Shown here: piece after piece, positions 24,527 through 38,819 of the stretch
Position numbering within the stretch: the first letter of the stretch is position 1
How the letters are laid out: each line of letters opens with the position of its first letter
Assembly (NCBI GenBank): GCA_020152595.1
Contig: JAIGNY010000196.1
Location: forward strand, 480,001 to 544,000
Direction: 5' to 3'
DNA: 64,000 nt
Source of the DNA: Chiridota heheva
Taxonomy: Eukaryota > Echinodermata > Holothuroidea > Apodida > Chiridotidae
Translations under genes and position numbers: made by a program
Notes under the pieces: generated by a model
Told to the model about the DNA's origin: nothing
The model's input: only the letters and a program-made list of their open reading frames with translations
Database searches by the model: none

Positions 24527-25770
24527 ACTTGTCTTTGCTGTGTTGCTAGGGACTTAAGAAGAAAAAAGTAGATTAACTTATTGATTCATCTCTGAATGAT
24601 GGACAATATGGAATTACAAACTTAAAATAATAAGTGTTTTTTTACAGAAAATTTGTAAGTAATTCCAATTTTACCATAAATTGTGTGTTGTCTTGTTTTG
24701 TGTTTATTTGATGTTTTGAACTTAAAGACATTGGAGGCCATAACTTCTGATGTTCCTAAATGATTTTTCATACCATCTACTAATTTTATTCTGTTTTGTT
24801 TTCTGTCTTTAAGAGCAGACAATGAGTAAGTAAACATTTATGAAATATTCAGTAGAATTTTTTATCTTGATTTGTTTCAAATCGATTGAACATTTTTGTT
24901 TAATAACAAACGACTTTGGAATAGAAATATTGCTAACTTCATCACATTTCGAAACTTTGCAACAATTTTAAGGGATTTGTAACCGTTATTTCAAAACGAA
25001 AATTGGTGTTATTTCCTAAGATTAGTCTCCAAGTTTGTACTATTTTTCTTAGTTATTTTAAGCTTGTTTAAATAGAATAATTTCTAAATTGAGGAAAATC
25101 TGAAGTGAAGATTCACTGATTTGCGTTTTAAGGTTCAATTTAAATTTAAACTGAAATTATCATTAATCGACTTCAGGAATAAAGATAAACATGATTTGAT
25201 GACATACAAGGAACTGGTCTTATGTCTGAGGAAGCTTGACAATGCTTCTCATATTTATGATTGCAAAATTGTTAAAAAATATATTAAGAATGGATTTCAG
25301 GCTTTGCTTTGTATTTTGTTGTTTTCCATATGGTCATTGTGCCTCTGCTATTTATTATTGCATTTAACTAGTACTTTGAAGTCCAGCTAAGGTGTTGAGG
25401 GCCAAGGCAGAGGCCCTATGAAACAATCTGTTTCAGAGATGAGGATATCAGATTGTGGTACTTACAACTTTGACATTTTTTGTAATACTTTTCCAGTCCA
25501 TGTTATCAATTACTGTGATAAGATTCCTAAACCATTTTTTTTTTTATAAACTGCTACAAGTGTCACAGTTATGGTCAATACAAAATATTTATTGTGATAA
25601 CCAAAAAGTTAATTTCTTTCATGCACTTGAAATTTTGTAGATATACTGAAGACCATTTATCTTCACGTGGTGTTTCTTGAGATTACTTATCAATTGGATT
25701 TATTGATTATTATTATTTTTTTCCACTTTGTTTTTGTTTCAACCATGCACTACCCCTCTCAATCACAGCT
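24527..25770. other. AT-rich non-coding DNA, nothing recognised
   Basis: Chance ORFs at 25121-25390 and 25455-25640 are AT-driven and match no family. Confidence 0.5.
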
Positions 25771-25774
25771 TTCT

Positions 25775-25915
25775 GATTTTTTGTTCTTAAATTTCTCTCA
25801 TTCTCCCCCTGTTTCCTTTCCTTTCTACCTCTAGAATGATCTAACCTCTCAGGCACAATTTGACCTTCGTTGTCGTAGTGCCATTAAGCCCTCATTAAAC
25901 AAACAAGCAAATTAT
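25775..25915 (+). mobile_element. Possible LINE 3' tail
   Basis: A C/T-rich stretch is followed by GTCGTAGTGCCATTAAGC and ATTAAACAAACAAGCAAA. This resembles the 3' UTR and short-repeat tail of CR1/L2-type retrotransposons. No coding part is present. Weak call. Confidence 0.25.
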
Positions 25916-26385
25916 TTTTTAGCTGAAGCAATTCCTCAATCTTTAAAGGTATATGAACGTGTAGCAGCAACTTATGCTGAGTTGCTTTAATATCCATGAA
26001 AAATGATGAAAATAGCAAAGAAATTCTCCAAATTACTTTAAAATTGACCATTTTAAAGCATTTTTAATTTTCAGGCCAAAACATACACACAAAAATTCCT
26101 CTTTAAGTTCTTGTGATGTATGACAAGGCAGAAATTCCTATTTCCATTTGTAATCCCTTTTGTTTCTTTAATTGCTAGGCACTCATTTGTGAAAAATGGA
26201 AAGGAATTTTAACCAAATGTTTTTAAGTGCTGACCATACCATTAACCAAAATCTAGCGGGAATAGGCTTTGTCATTACTTTCAGGAACTGAAATATATAA
26301 AGAATTACATAAAGCTTTTCAGCTACCCACCCACCTGGTCAGTCATACATCACAAATTGAACATAAATTATGCGTTCACTGCAGA

Positions 26386-26603
26386 CAGTGGCGTAGCCAG
26401 CATTAAAAACGTGAGGGGTCTGAGAAGGTTCTAGACCCCCCTCCCATGACAAGGTGTTCAAATTTAGCCCATTTCCGAGGGCAATTTTGTTTTTTCAAAG
26501 CAAAACAAATATATAAAAAGCAAAGTTTATCCCAATTTTGGAAAAAAATCCTCAAAAAACGAACCCCCTCCCCTCCCCATTCCCCACTTGGGTATATCAC
26601 TGA
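26386..26603. mobile_element. hAT-like MITE, 218 bp, with 8-bp target duplication
   Basis: The ends are CAGTGGCGTAGCC and, inverted, CAGTGATATACCC. The 8-bp sequence ACTGCAGA lies immediately outside both ends (26378-26385 and 26604-26611) without a mismatch. CAGTG ends plus an 8-bp duplication fit the hAT superfamily. No transposase. Confidence 0.85.
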
Positions 26604-26611
26604 CTGCAGAT

Positions 26612-28954
26612 CGTTAAAACTAATCAGTCATTCAAAAACTATACGTGCTAGAAACAAGATTTAAAGACTTGCATTTAGAAAATAATGTTCTTTCTCGTAG
26701 GCTACAAATCTTCCAGGTACATGCAAGTGTGCGAGATTTACATGTGAAATGAGATGCTTGTGCAGAATGCTTTCTAGTATAGCCTGACTCCTCTTCTCCT
26801 CTCTCCAAGAAATTTTGGCTCCTCTTTCAAACGTTCCTATTAAAAACTGTGTCTTTTGTTAAACTTAATCTGTTATTAAACTCTGTCTATTTGTCTAGTT
26901 TAGGATGAGTAACTTCACTGTGTGTGCTTTTGTTTAGACTGAATCACATGAAAGTTTTGTTTATCTGAAAATACCCCCAAAACTAGGTGTAAATTTTCAT
27001 TATTGAATGACAGTATTCAGGTCATGAATATTCATTTTTATGTAAATCAGTGTGATGTCATCAACAGATGTAATACATTTAGTGTATTTTACTTTTTCAT
27101 GTTTGTATTAGCAAAAGACAGGGAACTGAGCACTCCATATTGTTTCCTGTGTGTAAATGTAATCAAAGCATTCCTTGTTATTTTTAAGATTTGAGAGAGA
27201 CAAGCTTTTTTTCTGTAAATGAAATGGAGCAAGGAATTTTATGATGAAGTGTCTTTTTCTAAAGAATTTTAATCTTTTTTTTTTAATTGTGTATGTGAAC
27301 AAACTTACAGGAAATAATAACTGGAAAAACTTACTGTGGTGTCAAGTATGTTTCTTAATGGGATTGTTATATCTCTGACCTTGATCAGAGGTCAGTTATA
27401 AAGTAAATTTTATATTTTAAATCTATTGTTTGATCTTTTAAGTGACATGTCCATTGTGCAATCATGAATGGGACACAACTTTCCAACCCTTATATCAAAC
27501 CACCAAGTACCAGCCCAATAACACTTATGGTTGTTCCAGGAAATACAGTACAAATTGTTACTTTTTAAATCAAATTGGTATTTTTGTTATTTTAATCCTC
27601 ATGTGCGGGACACAAGTTTGCATCACCCTCCACCAACCCATGGAGTTTCAACCAGTTAGCTTGTACAGTTTTTGTACATGGCACAAAAAAATGCATTCAA
27701 GTACACAAACCCACACACAAAAGTGGTACAATACCTTACCACTATATCTGCTATTTGCTGCCATTAGGTAAAAACACACTGTCAGTTCATGCATTTTCTT
27801 AGCTTGGTGATTATGATGCCTGGTCTGCTGAAAAGTATATGGACAGGGGTAAAAAGATTCTTCCCTACTTCCTTTTAATTAACTAAAGAGAGCACAAAAT
27901 CCAATTCAAGCCTTTAAGTTTGAAAATAGTAGATTTAGATTTAGAGATACAATTTTGATTATGCTATTAGGATTTATGCCTAAAATTTGTGACATAGGCC
28001 TATGAGTGGGAAGGTGGCTGAATTGTTTTATGCAAATCTGTGTGTTTGTTTCCTTAATTTCAGTATTTTGGATTGTTTTCTCCTCCTAGATATTGGCTTT
28101 GGGTATGGCAAAGCTCACGAGACCTTTCAGTCAGAATCACCTACTAACCAAGCAATTGTGGTACATATATTTTTTTAACCAGGATTTGCATCAGAAAATA
28201 AAGAGTTCTGCCCCTTCATACATCACACATTTGCATTATGTTTTGCATATTGATTCTTACAAATTTAAAAACTGTAAAACAGCCAATTTTAACCCAATTT
28301 GATAGGAATTTGTGCTATTTTCATTTTTGATGTGGGTTTTGAAGCAATTTAGCAGCAAAGTTACGTCTACCTGTCCCTAGATCTTAGCAACTCTTGAGAG
28401 TGACACGTTGAATTGGAAGTGATTAATCATGACGATAGGTGCTTACAAATTCTTAAGTTTGATTGAATAATTTACTTTTTATGATTTGCAGAAACAAAAT
28501 TAATGGACAAAAGAACCAAATTTTAGAACAATATAGTAAGATAAATGAACTTCTACAAGGAATTGACTAATTACAAAGGCATTTTAAGGTGTATGATCAA
28601 TTAGGCAACTCAGCTCATAATGAGTGAAGTTCACTAGACCTTTTGTAAGTGTGCACATTTTCTTTCAGTATACTGACAAACTGATTACTGCCATGAGCCC
28701 TATATGGGGCAAATGTCCCTCTGCATTGTATTTTCAAAAATGCTCTACACATCCCTGAATATGATTGAAAATTATAATAGCAAAAACATTGGATAAAACT
28801 TGACGTGTAATAGATGCATGTGATATTAGAGTTGTGCCTCGTCCCTTGACACTCTATGCTAGCCCATGGATTTATAAATGTGGAAGGATTTGATGAAAAT
28901 ATCAAATTTATTCAAACAATTTTCATGGGCAGACATTTTCAGTAGACATGAGGT
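26612..28954. other. AT-rich DNA; one weak TIR candidate
   Basis: A possible element of the 21205 type may span about 27831-28378, with AAGTATATGGACAGG at the left and CTACCTGTCCCTAG at the right, but the ends are poorly matched. Nothing else recognised. Confidence 0.3.
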
Positions 28955-29060
28955 TACAATCGTGGCCAAAAGTCTTGGGACAAAACTGCTCAAATATTTT
29001 AAATGGCACCCCCCTCCCCCTCTTCCCTTTTAATGTTGTGCACTTTGCAAAACACAGGGA
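28955..29060 (+). mobile_element. Tc1/mariner-like element, left end only
   Basis: CAATCGTGGCCAAAAGTC follows a TA. The first 100 or so bases match the left part of the complete element at 30326, including TTTTAATGTTGTGC. The paired right end was not found nearby. Confidence 0.55.
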
Positions 29061-30323
29061 AGGGGCATCTAATGTCATACCCTTGTACGTACTTTTTCGG
29101 CAAGCCCTTCATTTAAAAATCGAGAGTATTGTTTAGATTAAATAAATAATGAAGAAAATAACCGTTGTCGGCAATTTTGAATGTTAAGAATTGAAGACAT
29201 GTTGACGACTAAGCACCATATTAGAAACTCCCACAAACGTTGGGATAAGTGTGCCACAATTCTGGAAATAATTATCCGATTATTTTAGTGGCATCGCAAC
29301 TTGGTCTTTTGCACTACTGCAAAGTTGAGGACAATCGATTTGCAATAAATCCTGTCGTTTTCTGTTATTTTTTAACTTAAAAAATAATCTTTTTAAGTCT
29401 CATAAGGAACTTAAATTTGATCAATATATACTATCCACATCTCTCTAAAGGACCGTATTTAATTTCACGATATTCTTTAGAAAAGAACAATTTGCACTAC
29501 ATGTAAAGCTTGATCTATAGCTTACTCTTTGTTTATTATTTGCCGCAAACCGTGATATGCATGCTTTTGCATAGGTACATGCCACAAACCGTCAAAGGGT
29601 GTGCACTTTGCATAGTAAACCCCTTGTGAATTAGTGTTTTTATATGCAAATGACTTTTAAATTATCATGTAATGTGTTCTTTCACGATGGTACATTCATT
29701 TAATTCATTATTTAGAATGTGCCACAAACTTAAAGAAATATGCAAATATCCTAGGAAAATGACCAAAAATCATTCATGTAATCAAAATTAATAGAAATTA
29801 ATTTTAAAATCTGTGATTATTTTATCAATTGAAAAGTCAACATCAATGGTGAAAATTCAGCGCTCAAGCTGTCTATCTAGCATTCAAGTTGATATAGGCC
29901 TACAGAATGCTTCCACTTAGTTGGCAGTTATCATTTACGCCCCCTCCCCTGACCATTTCTGCCATTGTTTTTAATCCAATGCTGATTGACCCCTCATCAC
30001 GTCCTGCCCTTCATTCTTACTTACGCCGCACACTCCTCCCCCTCCCCACTCAGATAAATGATCTAACGAATGCTTTTTAATATACATGAGGATGAAATGT
30101 TATTTTCCGTCATTCTATGTATAATTTCTTTGAAAATTTTCGAATACATAGTTCAGACTAAATCTCCATTAATCATTTTCTGCAGTCTCATCGCTGCCTC
30201 CTGCTCAATTTTACACAACCCACAACATGCTACCTGTTCCCTGTCGACTTAATTCTTTTAACTATCATTTTCTTAATCCTAATGGTATCCATATTACTTC
30301 CATATACTTTGTACAGGCGCTCA
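29061..30323. other. Non-coding DNA, nothing recognised
   Basis: No transposase remnant is visible, although the distance from 28955 to 30499 is close to a full Tc1 element. Confidence 0.4.
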
Positions 30324-30325
30324 GA

Positions 30326-30499
30326 CAATCGTGGCCAAAAGTGTTAGGACAAAACCGCTCAAAAAATTAAAACAGCATTTTTCTCCACCTTTTTTTCCTT
30401 CACCGTTTCAATGTTGTGCGCTTCGAAAAAAACATGACAAAATACGACTTTCAATCAAGAAGAGTGAGGATTTGTCCCAACTACTTTTGGCCACGATTG
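30326..30499. mobile_element. Tc1/mariner-like MITE, 174 bp
   Basis: Inverted ends of about 30 bp: CAATCGTGGCCAAAAGTG with GGACAAA at the left, TTTGTCC and ACTTTTGGCCACGATTG at the right. TA follows the right end; the left flank reads GA, probably a mutated TA. The CGTGGCCAAAAGT wording is typical of Tc1-like ends. Confidence 0.85.
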
Positions 30500-33400
30500 T
30501 AATTAAGCAGTTGAGTTGCCAAACAGCGTTTTGAAACACTGGTGAAAAACTGGTCGCTGAAGCAACGATATTAACAAATGTGGCTTATTACAATGGCTGT
30601 GATGACAACTTTTTTTTTTCATTTTTGTTCTGCTTTTCAATCAACTTAGCTTTCATTCTTTCAAATAAGACTAGCAAAAAATTCCCTAACAACCACCATC
30701 TGTTCTTTAATGCAAATTGTGTGTTTTGTTCACTAACAACGTCAGTGAATTTTAGCACCTTAAAGAATATGATATATTAATGTTACATTACATTAATGTT
30801 ACATTACAACGTATGAAATGGTGACATTTAAATGGTGAAATACGTCCCCACTTTTGGCAGTTTTCTCCAAAAAGGCTCAAGAATAACCATCAACCAGTCA
30901 ACTGTAATAATATTCTTGTGAATGTAACATTAATTGATTATTGATTTATTGTTTCCTTAATTCAATGGATGAAACTTTTCAAAAATAATGAAAACATTAA
31001 TGCCGGTAAAAATGTGAAGGTAAATATCAATTTTCCTGTCGGACAATTTCTGCTATGTTGTCGTGACTACAAAATAATCATAAAAAGATAATGTTTTTAT
31101 TCAGGCGGGACTTGTGTTTGATGTCTGTGTTAGACCCTACCCCAACCTCGTTTTAGGAGGCAGGCAAAAAGACACGAAAGTTAAAATCACCTGTCAGTAA
31201 AACTGGGTAATAACACAGTTAAATGACTCCTTTGTTTAGATCTGTATTCTCAATCCTTATGGACACATTTATCTCAATTTTCAGCTAATATCAGGAAAAA
31301 CTTTATGGTTTGAGCAAAGTCTGAAATTATTAATGCCAGTTTAATTGCTACTCAATGAGAAACTATAACACCAACGGAACGTGAACACACGTATGAGTTT
31401 TGCAGAGCTGGTAAAACAATCTCCAGATTGCCAGGTAAATGCATTGCTTAAATTATTGCAAGAGCCGTTAAAACAAGGAATGAAAAATGTTCCTGCAAAC
31501 AGCCATTAATACTGTAATAATATATTCTCAAGAGAGGCTTTATAACGGAAAAACCTTTTGAAAATATATTATTTAGTATAAGTGAATATGACGCCTGCAC
31601 CACATTTGCGATTGCCATCAGCCTGCCAGCTTTTTGGTGCACGGGGAAAAAAGTGCCCTCCATTCTGCCATTGCACGGGACACAAGCCTGTAGACAGGTA
31701 TTTAAAAGAAGGGAAGGAAGGGGGTTGTTTTTCGTAATATAAAGGGCAACAAACTTTCAAATTCCAAGTGCTTATTATTTTTTTAGCTTTCAAAACGGCA
31801 CGGACGAATCTGGCTATGGGCCTGGGACAAGGTGATGTCATTCATAAATAAAGAAATCGGAAATTAATACACTATTGACTAAGCCACTTTCTTTCCTCCT
31901 GCCTTTACCTTAATCTTCACACAGTGCTGATTTTATAGGAATGTGCGACCCTGTACTTATACCGTATTCCTAATAGTACCTGTTCTAAATTATCTAAATG
32001 AAATTTTAAAAAAAACATGATGAACTGTTTAGGTCCTTGTGTTGGATCCTTTGGGCGAGCGCCCGGTTGCACACCATTCGACACTGCTACCCTACTCCTG
32101 CTGTCCTGGGGCCGGATTAGGTTTTGTTAGGGCCGAGGCATAAAGTAATTTGGGCCGGTCTCAACATCAATCTGGAGTAGAACAACGAATTCTGGAGTGA
32201 AGAACATATGCGGACGGGACTCGGGGAGCGATATTCCCTCATACATGACAAAAGAAAATTAAACAAAGTGGGCAAAATTAACGACCCCAAACAGCTTCTC
32301 AGTCTCTGACTTTTTGGCCAATGTGTGAAGGGCCTGTAAACATCAGGGGCTGTGGTATATTCCCCTTTTAAACCGCTACTGCCCACTCCCCCACCAACTC
32401 TCTCAACCCTCCCTTACCTCCTCTCCCCAACCTTTTAAGATCCAAACAAGTTTGCAGTTTTAGGTCATAATTCAGGGTACCTGAAAATGGAAGTAAGTAC
32501 GATTCGGAAAAGTTACTTGTCAGTCCTAAAAAAAAAAGACCGGTTATGCGAATGTCTTTAACTGTGTTTGTGTTACCTAATACAGTAAGATAATACAGTA
32601 ATACAGCCTGCTAGTAACTGAATTCTATATAAGTGAGGAACGTGGCATTCCTATATTAGTCAAAGCGTATGTTTCTTTACCAAATGTGAATATTAAATCT
32701 TATCAATACACCTGCTCCTGTAATATATGCAAAAGCCTGGTTAAGCTGTTGAGGAAGTTACATAAAAAAGTTGAAGTTAAAACCAATTCCGTAAATAAGC
32801 ATTATACCAATAGAGACAATGATTAAAGTAACCGTAACTCATTTCCATGTTTATTGTACGTGAGCCGGCTGTGTACATATACTGCATTAAAAACTTCTCC
32901 GTTGTAAAATTTGAACTTCTCTGACGAATTTGAGGTGGAAAATAGAATAAAAATTCCTCAACTATTCTTAAGATTATTGGCGACATTCGATCATACATGA
33001 CACTTGGCTCTGATCTTCAATTGCTTCATCTGCGGGTTTAAGTGTTTGATGGTGTGAGTGATGGGCGGTAAAAGCCACAAAGTCAAATATAATGATTCTT
33101 AGTGAGATAGGAGAGATTGTTACCCGCACCTGTAGCCTATTTCAACAACACTCGCCGATACACTATCGATCGGCGACGGATCCTACGTCTTCGCGAGCAC
33201 GGGATTAAGACACTCAAATACGGCAAAAAGTCCTTTCCTCACGAAATGGTAATTTAGATGGTTTTTGCGTTAAAGTACGATTTAGAGATTAATTTTGGCT
33301 TTAACTGGTATATGATATTCTGCATCAAAGACAAGGTTTATTACTTCGGTTGAGGTTTTGGAAAAAGTATTTCATTTTTGTTTTCTTACTTGGCGACATA

Positions 33401-36400
33401 TATCTCTATTAGTTGAGAAACCTTTAAAGGTCTACTATTTAGAGTCAGCATTTGATAAATTACTTTAAAATCTATTCCAAACCATGGATGAAATGAGAAA
33501 TTATCCGTTAAAGTTTACCATTTGTTTTACAGCTTTATGAATTTTTAGCATCAATGCAATCAATATGCAATTTTTTTGTGGGTGATTGTGATGTAAAACT
33601 GGGCCGTCTTGGCGTTTCTTATATGCTAAATCCTTTGTTTTGGGATGCAGCAAATTAGGAGCATTTAAAGACAAATTTGTTAGATATCCAGTTTTGGCAA
33701 TTTCATGTATACAACGACCAATAAGCAAAATGGTAATTGACTGTTTGAAAATATTGGATCAAACTATCGAACGGAGAATCTGGAGGAAAAAACCAACACA
33801 ATTTCGATCTATCGTTAAGGTTTATATAGTCTGAAAATGAAAATTATTGGCCTGCAATTTTCCACCCCCCTCCCCTTTCTCTTCCCCGCGAACGCCCCGT
33901 CAAATTTACAATATATATTATATGTACAGGTCGAGTCTCGAGATTTTTTCGGCCATACGACCACGTCGATAAATCCAGCAATTCTCAGTAGATTATGATT
34001 TTGTAAATGACATGAAAGATCACTTGCGAATGCTATGATCTTTTCAAAATTGAATCGTCCATATTTAAAGCGACAACCCATGCAACATGTGCAGAGGGAA
34101 GAGAGACCTATCATCAGATCATCAATGATTTTGATGAACTATGTTTTTATGTCACTGTTTCCAATAATTTCCACCCAAAAATGACAAAAAGCATAAAGCT
34201 GTCAATCTGGAAAGTCCCCTGCGGGGCCAACTTGTAGCTCATTTTGACCAGGTGTATAGCTTGTTCTGTATTTGGAATTCAGCCTTCTTGGGTTCTTTAA
34301 GGATTTGCTTCTAAGAGTAATTTGGAAAAAAGTGTTCTATGATAGTTTGTCCCGTATTTGGAAGCTTCTCTTTTTGTAACCTTTCATAAGAGTTGTACAA
34401 TAGCGGCGATTTGTCATGAAAGGTTATTTAAACATGTTAACGTCAATCTAATATGTTTCCCTGCTTGAAAATAAGAAATTTGTCGCCTTTCATCAAAATC
34501 ATAATAATGAACTATGAAACTTTAATGAATTACGAATAAATAAATTACGAACAAGGTTGATTTAAAAAATAAACATTCAGGGTTTTTTTTAATTTTTTTA
34601 TAGAAATAAGTCATACATGGTTACGGAAAATATCACGAGAAACCCCTATTTAGATTATCTGAATAAAATCTGATAATGTGAAAGCGTGCTGCTTCTTTCT
34701 TCTTCTTTTTTCTATATGTGTTCATTTATTTATTTCATACCTTCAATAATTGATCTACTTCATTGTATTAAAAGAACACTACACATAAAAGCGACAAAGT
34801 ATATGCTCGCATTCTGAATAAAATCATTGATGATACTGACAGACAAGATAAGGCTGAAAATTAAATTTCATCCGACAATTATTAGGACTACTTCATCTCC
34901 GACGTCTCTCGGCCGCGTGTGCTCCCCTTTAAATTGACTTGTAACATGACCATGAGTCTCGGAGGCATTCCGTTTTAATTTATGCATTTTCGCTGTAAAC
35001 CGGCTCGAGATTTGGCGATCCCGTAACAGCAACACAATTTTCCCCTTTCAATCGTAGCTTCAGGGTTTAATAATCACAAGCCTCCTCTCTCCCTTCTCTC
35101 TTTAGCCGAAAGTAATTTATTTTCCAATTTTCTTCACTTTTTCTTTTCTTTTACACAACAGAAATAGAAAAAGGAGACGTATTAGAATTCAATTCAATGT
35201 CTCATTTCACCGACCTAATAGCCTATTAGTATTCTTATTTTATACGAGTTAAGTAAACAGAGATTTTCATTTTTTTGCCTCGAGAAAGACATGAAATGTT
35301 TTTGTTAAACAAAATAGCCAGGGATATAATAAGATTGAAATCAAGCGCAAAAAGTCAATGACTGTTATATCTAATTTCTCAAGAATATTAGTGAAATTAC
35401 ATAACATTTCATTAACGGTAATTGGCTGTGTTAACCTTAATGAAGGTGAACAAGGAGCTCATTTGCTGAAGGAATATTAATAGCACCGCCAAAACCACTT
35501 GAAAATTAGATCGACGAAAACTCATGATCATTGTTAGGAGTTATTATGAATCTCATGATATGAACAGATATTGTTACAATGCTTTTATTGAAAAAAAGTA
35601 AAAATGATTTCAGATAATATATTTTGTATTGTTTAACTAATATTATGGTAATATATCGAGTTTGTCTTTTTCGATAAAGACGTTTGCCCGTTCATGATTC
35701 GTACAAAAAAATGCATAATTTGCATAAAAAATTGCATGTTGGCATCTTCCATGGACAATTTTTTGGGCAGGCCTACACATGATATATTTTCACGAATTGT
35801 ATCCCGCTCAGTGGAATTTCAAAGCAAAAATTAATTCATCTTAATCAATATTTCGAAGTACTCTATCCGTTTCTTTAACATACGCTCACAAATTTCACGA
35901 CGCATTTAAGACATATTAAGAATTATGCAAAAAGGGAAAACATTGACTCTGAAAATGAGATTTTTTTCCTATGTGGGGGCTCAAGCTGCTCCTCATTCCC
36001 TGCCGCGGGATAACCCAATACCCCCTTCCTATTCACCGATGCCACCTGGTGCTTCCATTTGTACTTCGGCATTTTCATTAAAAATGGCCTATACATGTTA
36101 TGATGCGGCATGTATCATGACAAATGGAGTACACATTGGCGGACATCAGAGAAATTCCTCTCCCAAACTGTAACAAATTGCGTTTGGGTGGAAACTTGGT
36201 CGTTTGAAACTGTTAGGTTGGCAATATTCATACAAAAAATAGAACAATAATAAGACAAATGCAAAACACTTTTTTCACATTCAGTTTTGGCAGTTTGGGA
36301 CGTACGTTGGCTGTTATTTTCATCGCGTACCATCGGAGGGGCAAGGACAATTTGGCCCTCCCGCCTTCCTGAAATAAAACATGCCTTTAAGCAGTTAAGT

Positions 36401-36479
36401 AAAACGTGCACATAGATCTAAATTGGCATGCAACGTTTATATGGCACCGTTTAGGAAATTGCATAAAGTCAGTGTTTCA
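30500..36479. other. Intergenic DNA, 6 kb, no gene recognised
   Basis: Mostly AT-rich and unique-looking, with short GC-richer islands near 31590-31700, 32040-32400, 33140-33200 and 34900-35000. Minus-strand frames at 31569-31841 and 32117-32386 match no family I know. This stretch could hold enhancers of either neighbour, but sequence alone does not show it. Confidence 0.4.
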
Positions 36480-36935
36480 AATCTAAGGACAAAGCAAATT
36501 TCCTGAAAATGAAGGAAACTTCCGCAGAATGAAGAAAATTAAACAAAAATTAAACAAAAACTTCCTAAATATTGAAGCAATTATCCCAAAATAAAGGAAT
36601 TTCCCGAACATTGTAGAAAATTGTCTAAATATTGAAGAAAAAATCCCCAAAATGAAGGAAATTTTACGAAAATGGAAGAAAATTTTCGCAAAATGCCGAA
36701 AATTGAAGAAAATTTTCCAAAAATTGAAGACAATTTTTTAAATATTGAGAAATTATCCCTAAATTATAAAAATTTTACAAAAATGGAAGCAAATTTTCCG
36801 AAAATGAAGGAAATTTTCCAAAAATTGAAAAAACTTTCTAAAATTGATAAAATTCCTGAAAATGAAAGAAATTCCTGAAAATTTCAGGAGAATTTCCAGA
36901 AATTGAAAGATATTTTTCGGAAATTGGGGAGAATT
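36480..36935. repeat. Degenerate A/T/purine-rich minisatellite, about 21-24 bp
   Basis: Repeats of the form GAAAATTTTCC, AAAATTGAAG and AAAATGAAGGAAATT. The same words in inverse orientation occur at 52870-53025 inside the ATT-bearing element. The open frame here is incidental. Confidence 0.75.
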
Positions 36936-37739
36936 CCCGAGGAAAATAAATTCGTAAGACGGTTTTTTTTGCGAAGAAAAGAAAAAAAAAAAAAGGGGGG
37001 GGGTGGCAAATTTGTTTAAAATTGTTTTTACTCTGTAGGCATGATATAGGAGCGAAGGCCGCGAAGAACCGGTGGGGACCCGAGGGTTTTCGGGAAGCCC
37101 GGGCCTACGTTTTTGTGGTTTTGATAGCAGAAAAGGGCTTTAAAACGTGTCACATCTATGGGGCGAAACTGCTGGTAGGGGCGCTGGGAGATAGCAGAAA
37201 ATGCTTAATCAAATTTGACGTCCTAGTAGGCGTTTTTCGGCTTAGTTTTGGTAGCAGAAGATTGCTTAAAGTTGTATCAATTTTACACTAAAATTAGTTA
37301 AAAGGAGTATATATTTTGGAACAAATGTAGAATCCCATTGACTACAATGTGTGTCTTTAATTTGGGTGACGACTAGGGATGGTTTTCATGTTTTTGATGT
37401 TAGAATAAAGTTTGAGAGAAAACATTTTCAGCGTTGAGAATAAAAAGTTACAAGCTATCTCCATGCATCTTCTATGCGCGAAATCCAATGGTTGCGTTTG
37501 GGATGAAGTCCCGGAAATTTGGTCTTTTCTGTGGAAATTTTATGCGCTTTTGGACGACAAAAATGGAATATTACGTGCAAATAGTATATAAGAAGAAGTT
37601 ATTGATCAACACATAAATTTTCCCAGGGCTAAAAAAAATATAATTCCAGGACCATTTTGGCGCCCCTTGAGCACTCGGCGCCTTCTCAGAAAGCTTCGCT
37701 GGGGTAAGTTGCCCCCGGCCCCCTGCCACCACGCCACTG
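36936..37739 (-). mobile_element. hAT-like transposon fragment, family copy 2
   Basis: The end at 37739, read inward on the minus strand, starts CAGTGGCGTGGTGGC and shares about 100 bp with 4079-4185. The rest includes an A/G run (36970-37010) and a GC-richer body. The opposite terminus could not be identified, so the left boundary is arbitrary. Confidence 0.45.
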
Positions 37740-38815
37740 CCTATAATGAAGTAGCTCTTTAATCAATTCAAAGCACAAACGATTTGAATAAGACCAATTA
37801 AGAAATCCCTTAAACCCAGACCGTTTAAAAACCACCCATGAAGTCACCGAAAAAAAATGGAAAACAAATTACAGCGCAAATAATGATCAATTAAACCACA
37901 TCGCACACCTTCAGAGTTGTCCTTGGGTTACCGTTCTACCAAGGGACAATTCCCGATCATCAAGAAATCTTTTTTGACTGACACTCAACTCAAACGTCAA
38001 ATTACAGATCTATGAAAACGGGTTATTATTGTAATCCATAAAATCCTCAAAGCTTATGTCCAAATAATGAGATTTCAGGTCTTCCATCGTAACAAGTGCT
38101 TGTAAGGTGCGAAAGAAGCCTAAACTAGACATTTGGATCAAACACCTCAATGGGTTCTGTCCTGCATTGGTGACTAATAAGTACCTTTCCATAAGGCGGT
38201 CCCGCTCTCCTGTAGCGAGAGTATTGTACTGGAAATAGGCGGGAACAATGGTTATTGACCATTGTGAAAACACGCACTGAAAAGACATTCACGTCTGCTA
38301 AACGTTTTATCGATATCTCAAATAAAGGTTCAACCAATAGGCTATTATAGTTTATAAATTTATAAGGTTTTCCTGTTTTTCAAATACAGGGCATGAGTGA
38401 CTTTAAATTCCTTGAATTTTCCTGGCTATTGTTAAGCCTTACGGAATTGTTGATTAATTGAACTAATAAATAGTTATTAACAAGTTTAATCCATCTACAA
38501 TTCACGTCACACTGACTTTTGACCTGTTTCCTGATGGTTGGCATAACACATGAATCGTTTTAATCAACTTAAACAATAGTAATAATCTGGTGGTCGAAAT
38601 TAGATGTATCAGAAACAAGAAAACAGTTTATGGTTGTATGGCCGGAATGTAAACTTTAACTTATTAAACCCCAAATTACTTTTTTCAGTCACTGTTCTTG
38701 GAAAACAACAAATAAACGATTTATTTGTATCACCTTACACGGTCAGACGGAGTCGCGTATAATAATAATTTGTCCAATTTACAAATTACGAGTGTTCCTG
38801 TACTATAGTGCCATA
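37740..38815. other. Intergenic DNA, no gene recognised
   Basis: Overlapping minus-strand frames at 38010-38337 have fairly even composition but resemble no family and lack splice context. Confidence 0.4.
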
Positions 38816-38819
38816 CCAC

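Noticed and set aside
28955-30499. A single full-length Tc1 element spanning both similar ends
   Set aside because: The length is about right, but the left end at 30326 pairs better with the end at 30499 and no transposase remnant lies between.
36672-36878. 68-codon Lys/Glu/Asn-rich frame
   Set aside because: It is a translation of the purine-rich minisatellite.
38010-38337. Minus-strand frames of 70-92 codons as a gene
   Set aside because: No recognisable domain, two overlapping frames equally open, and no splice or start context.
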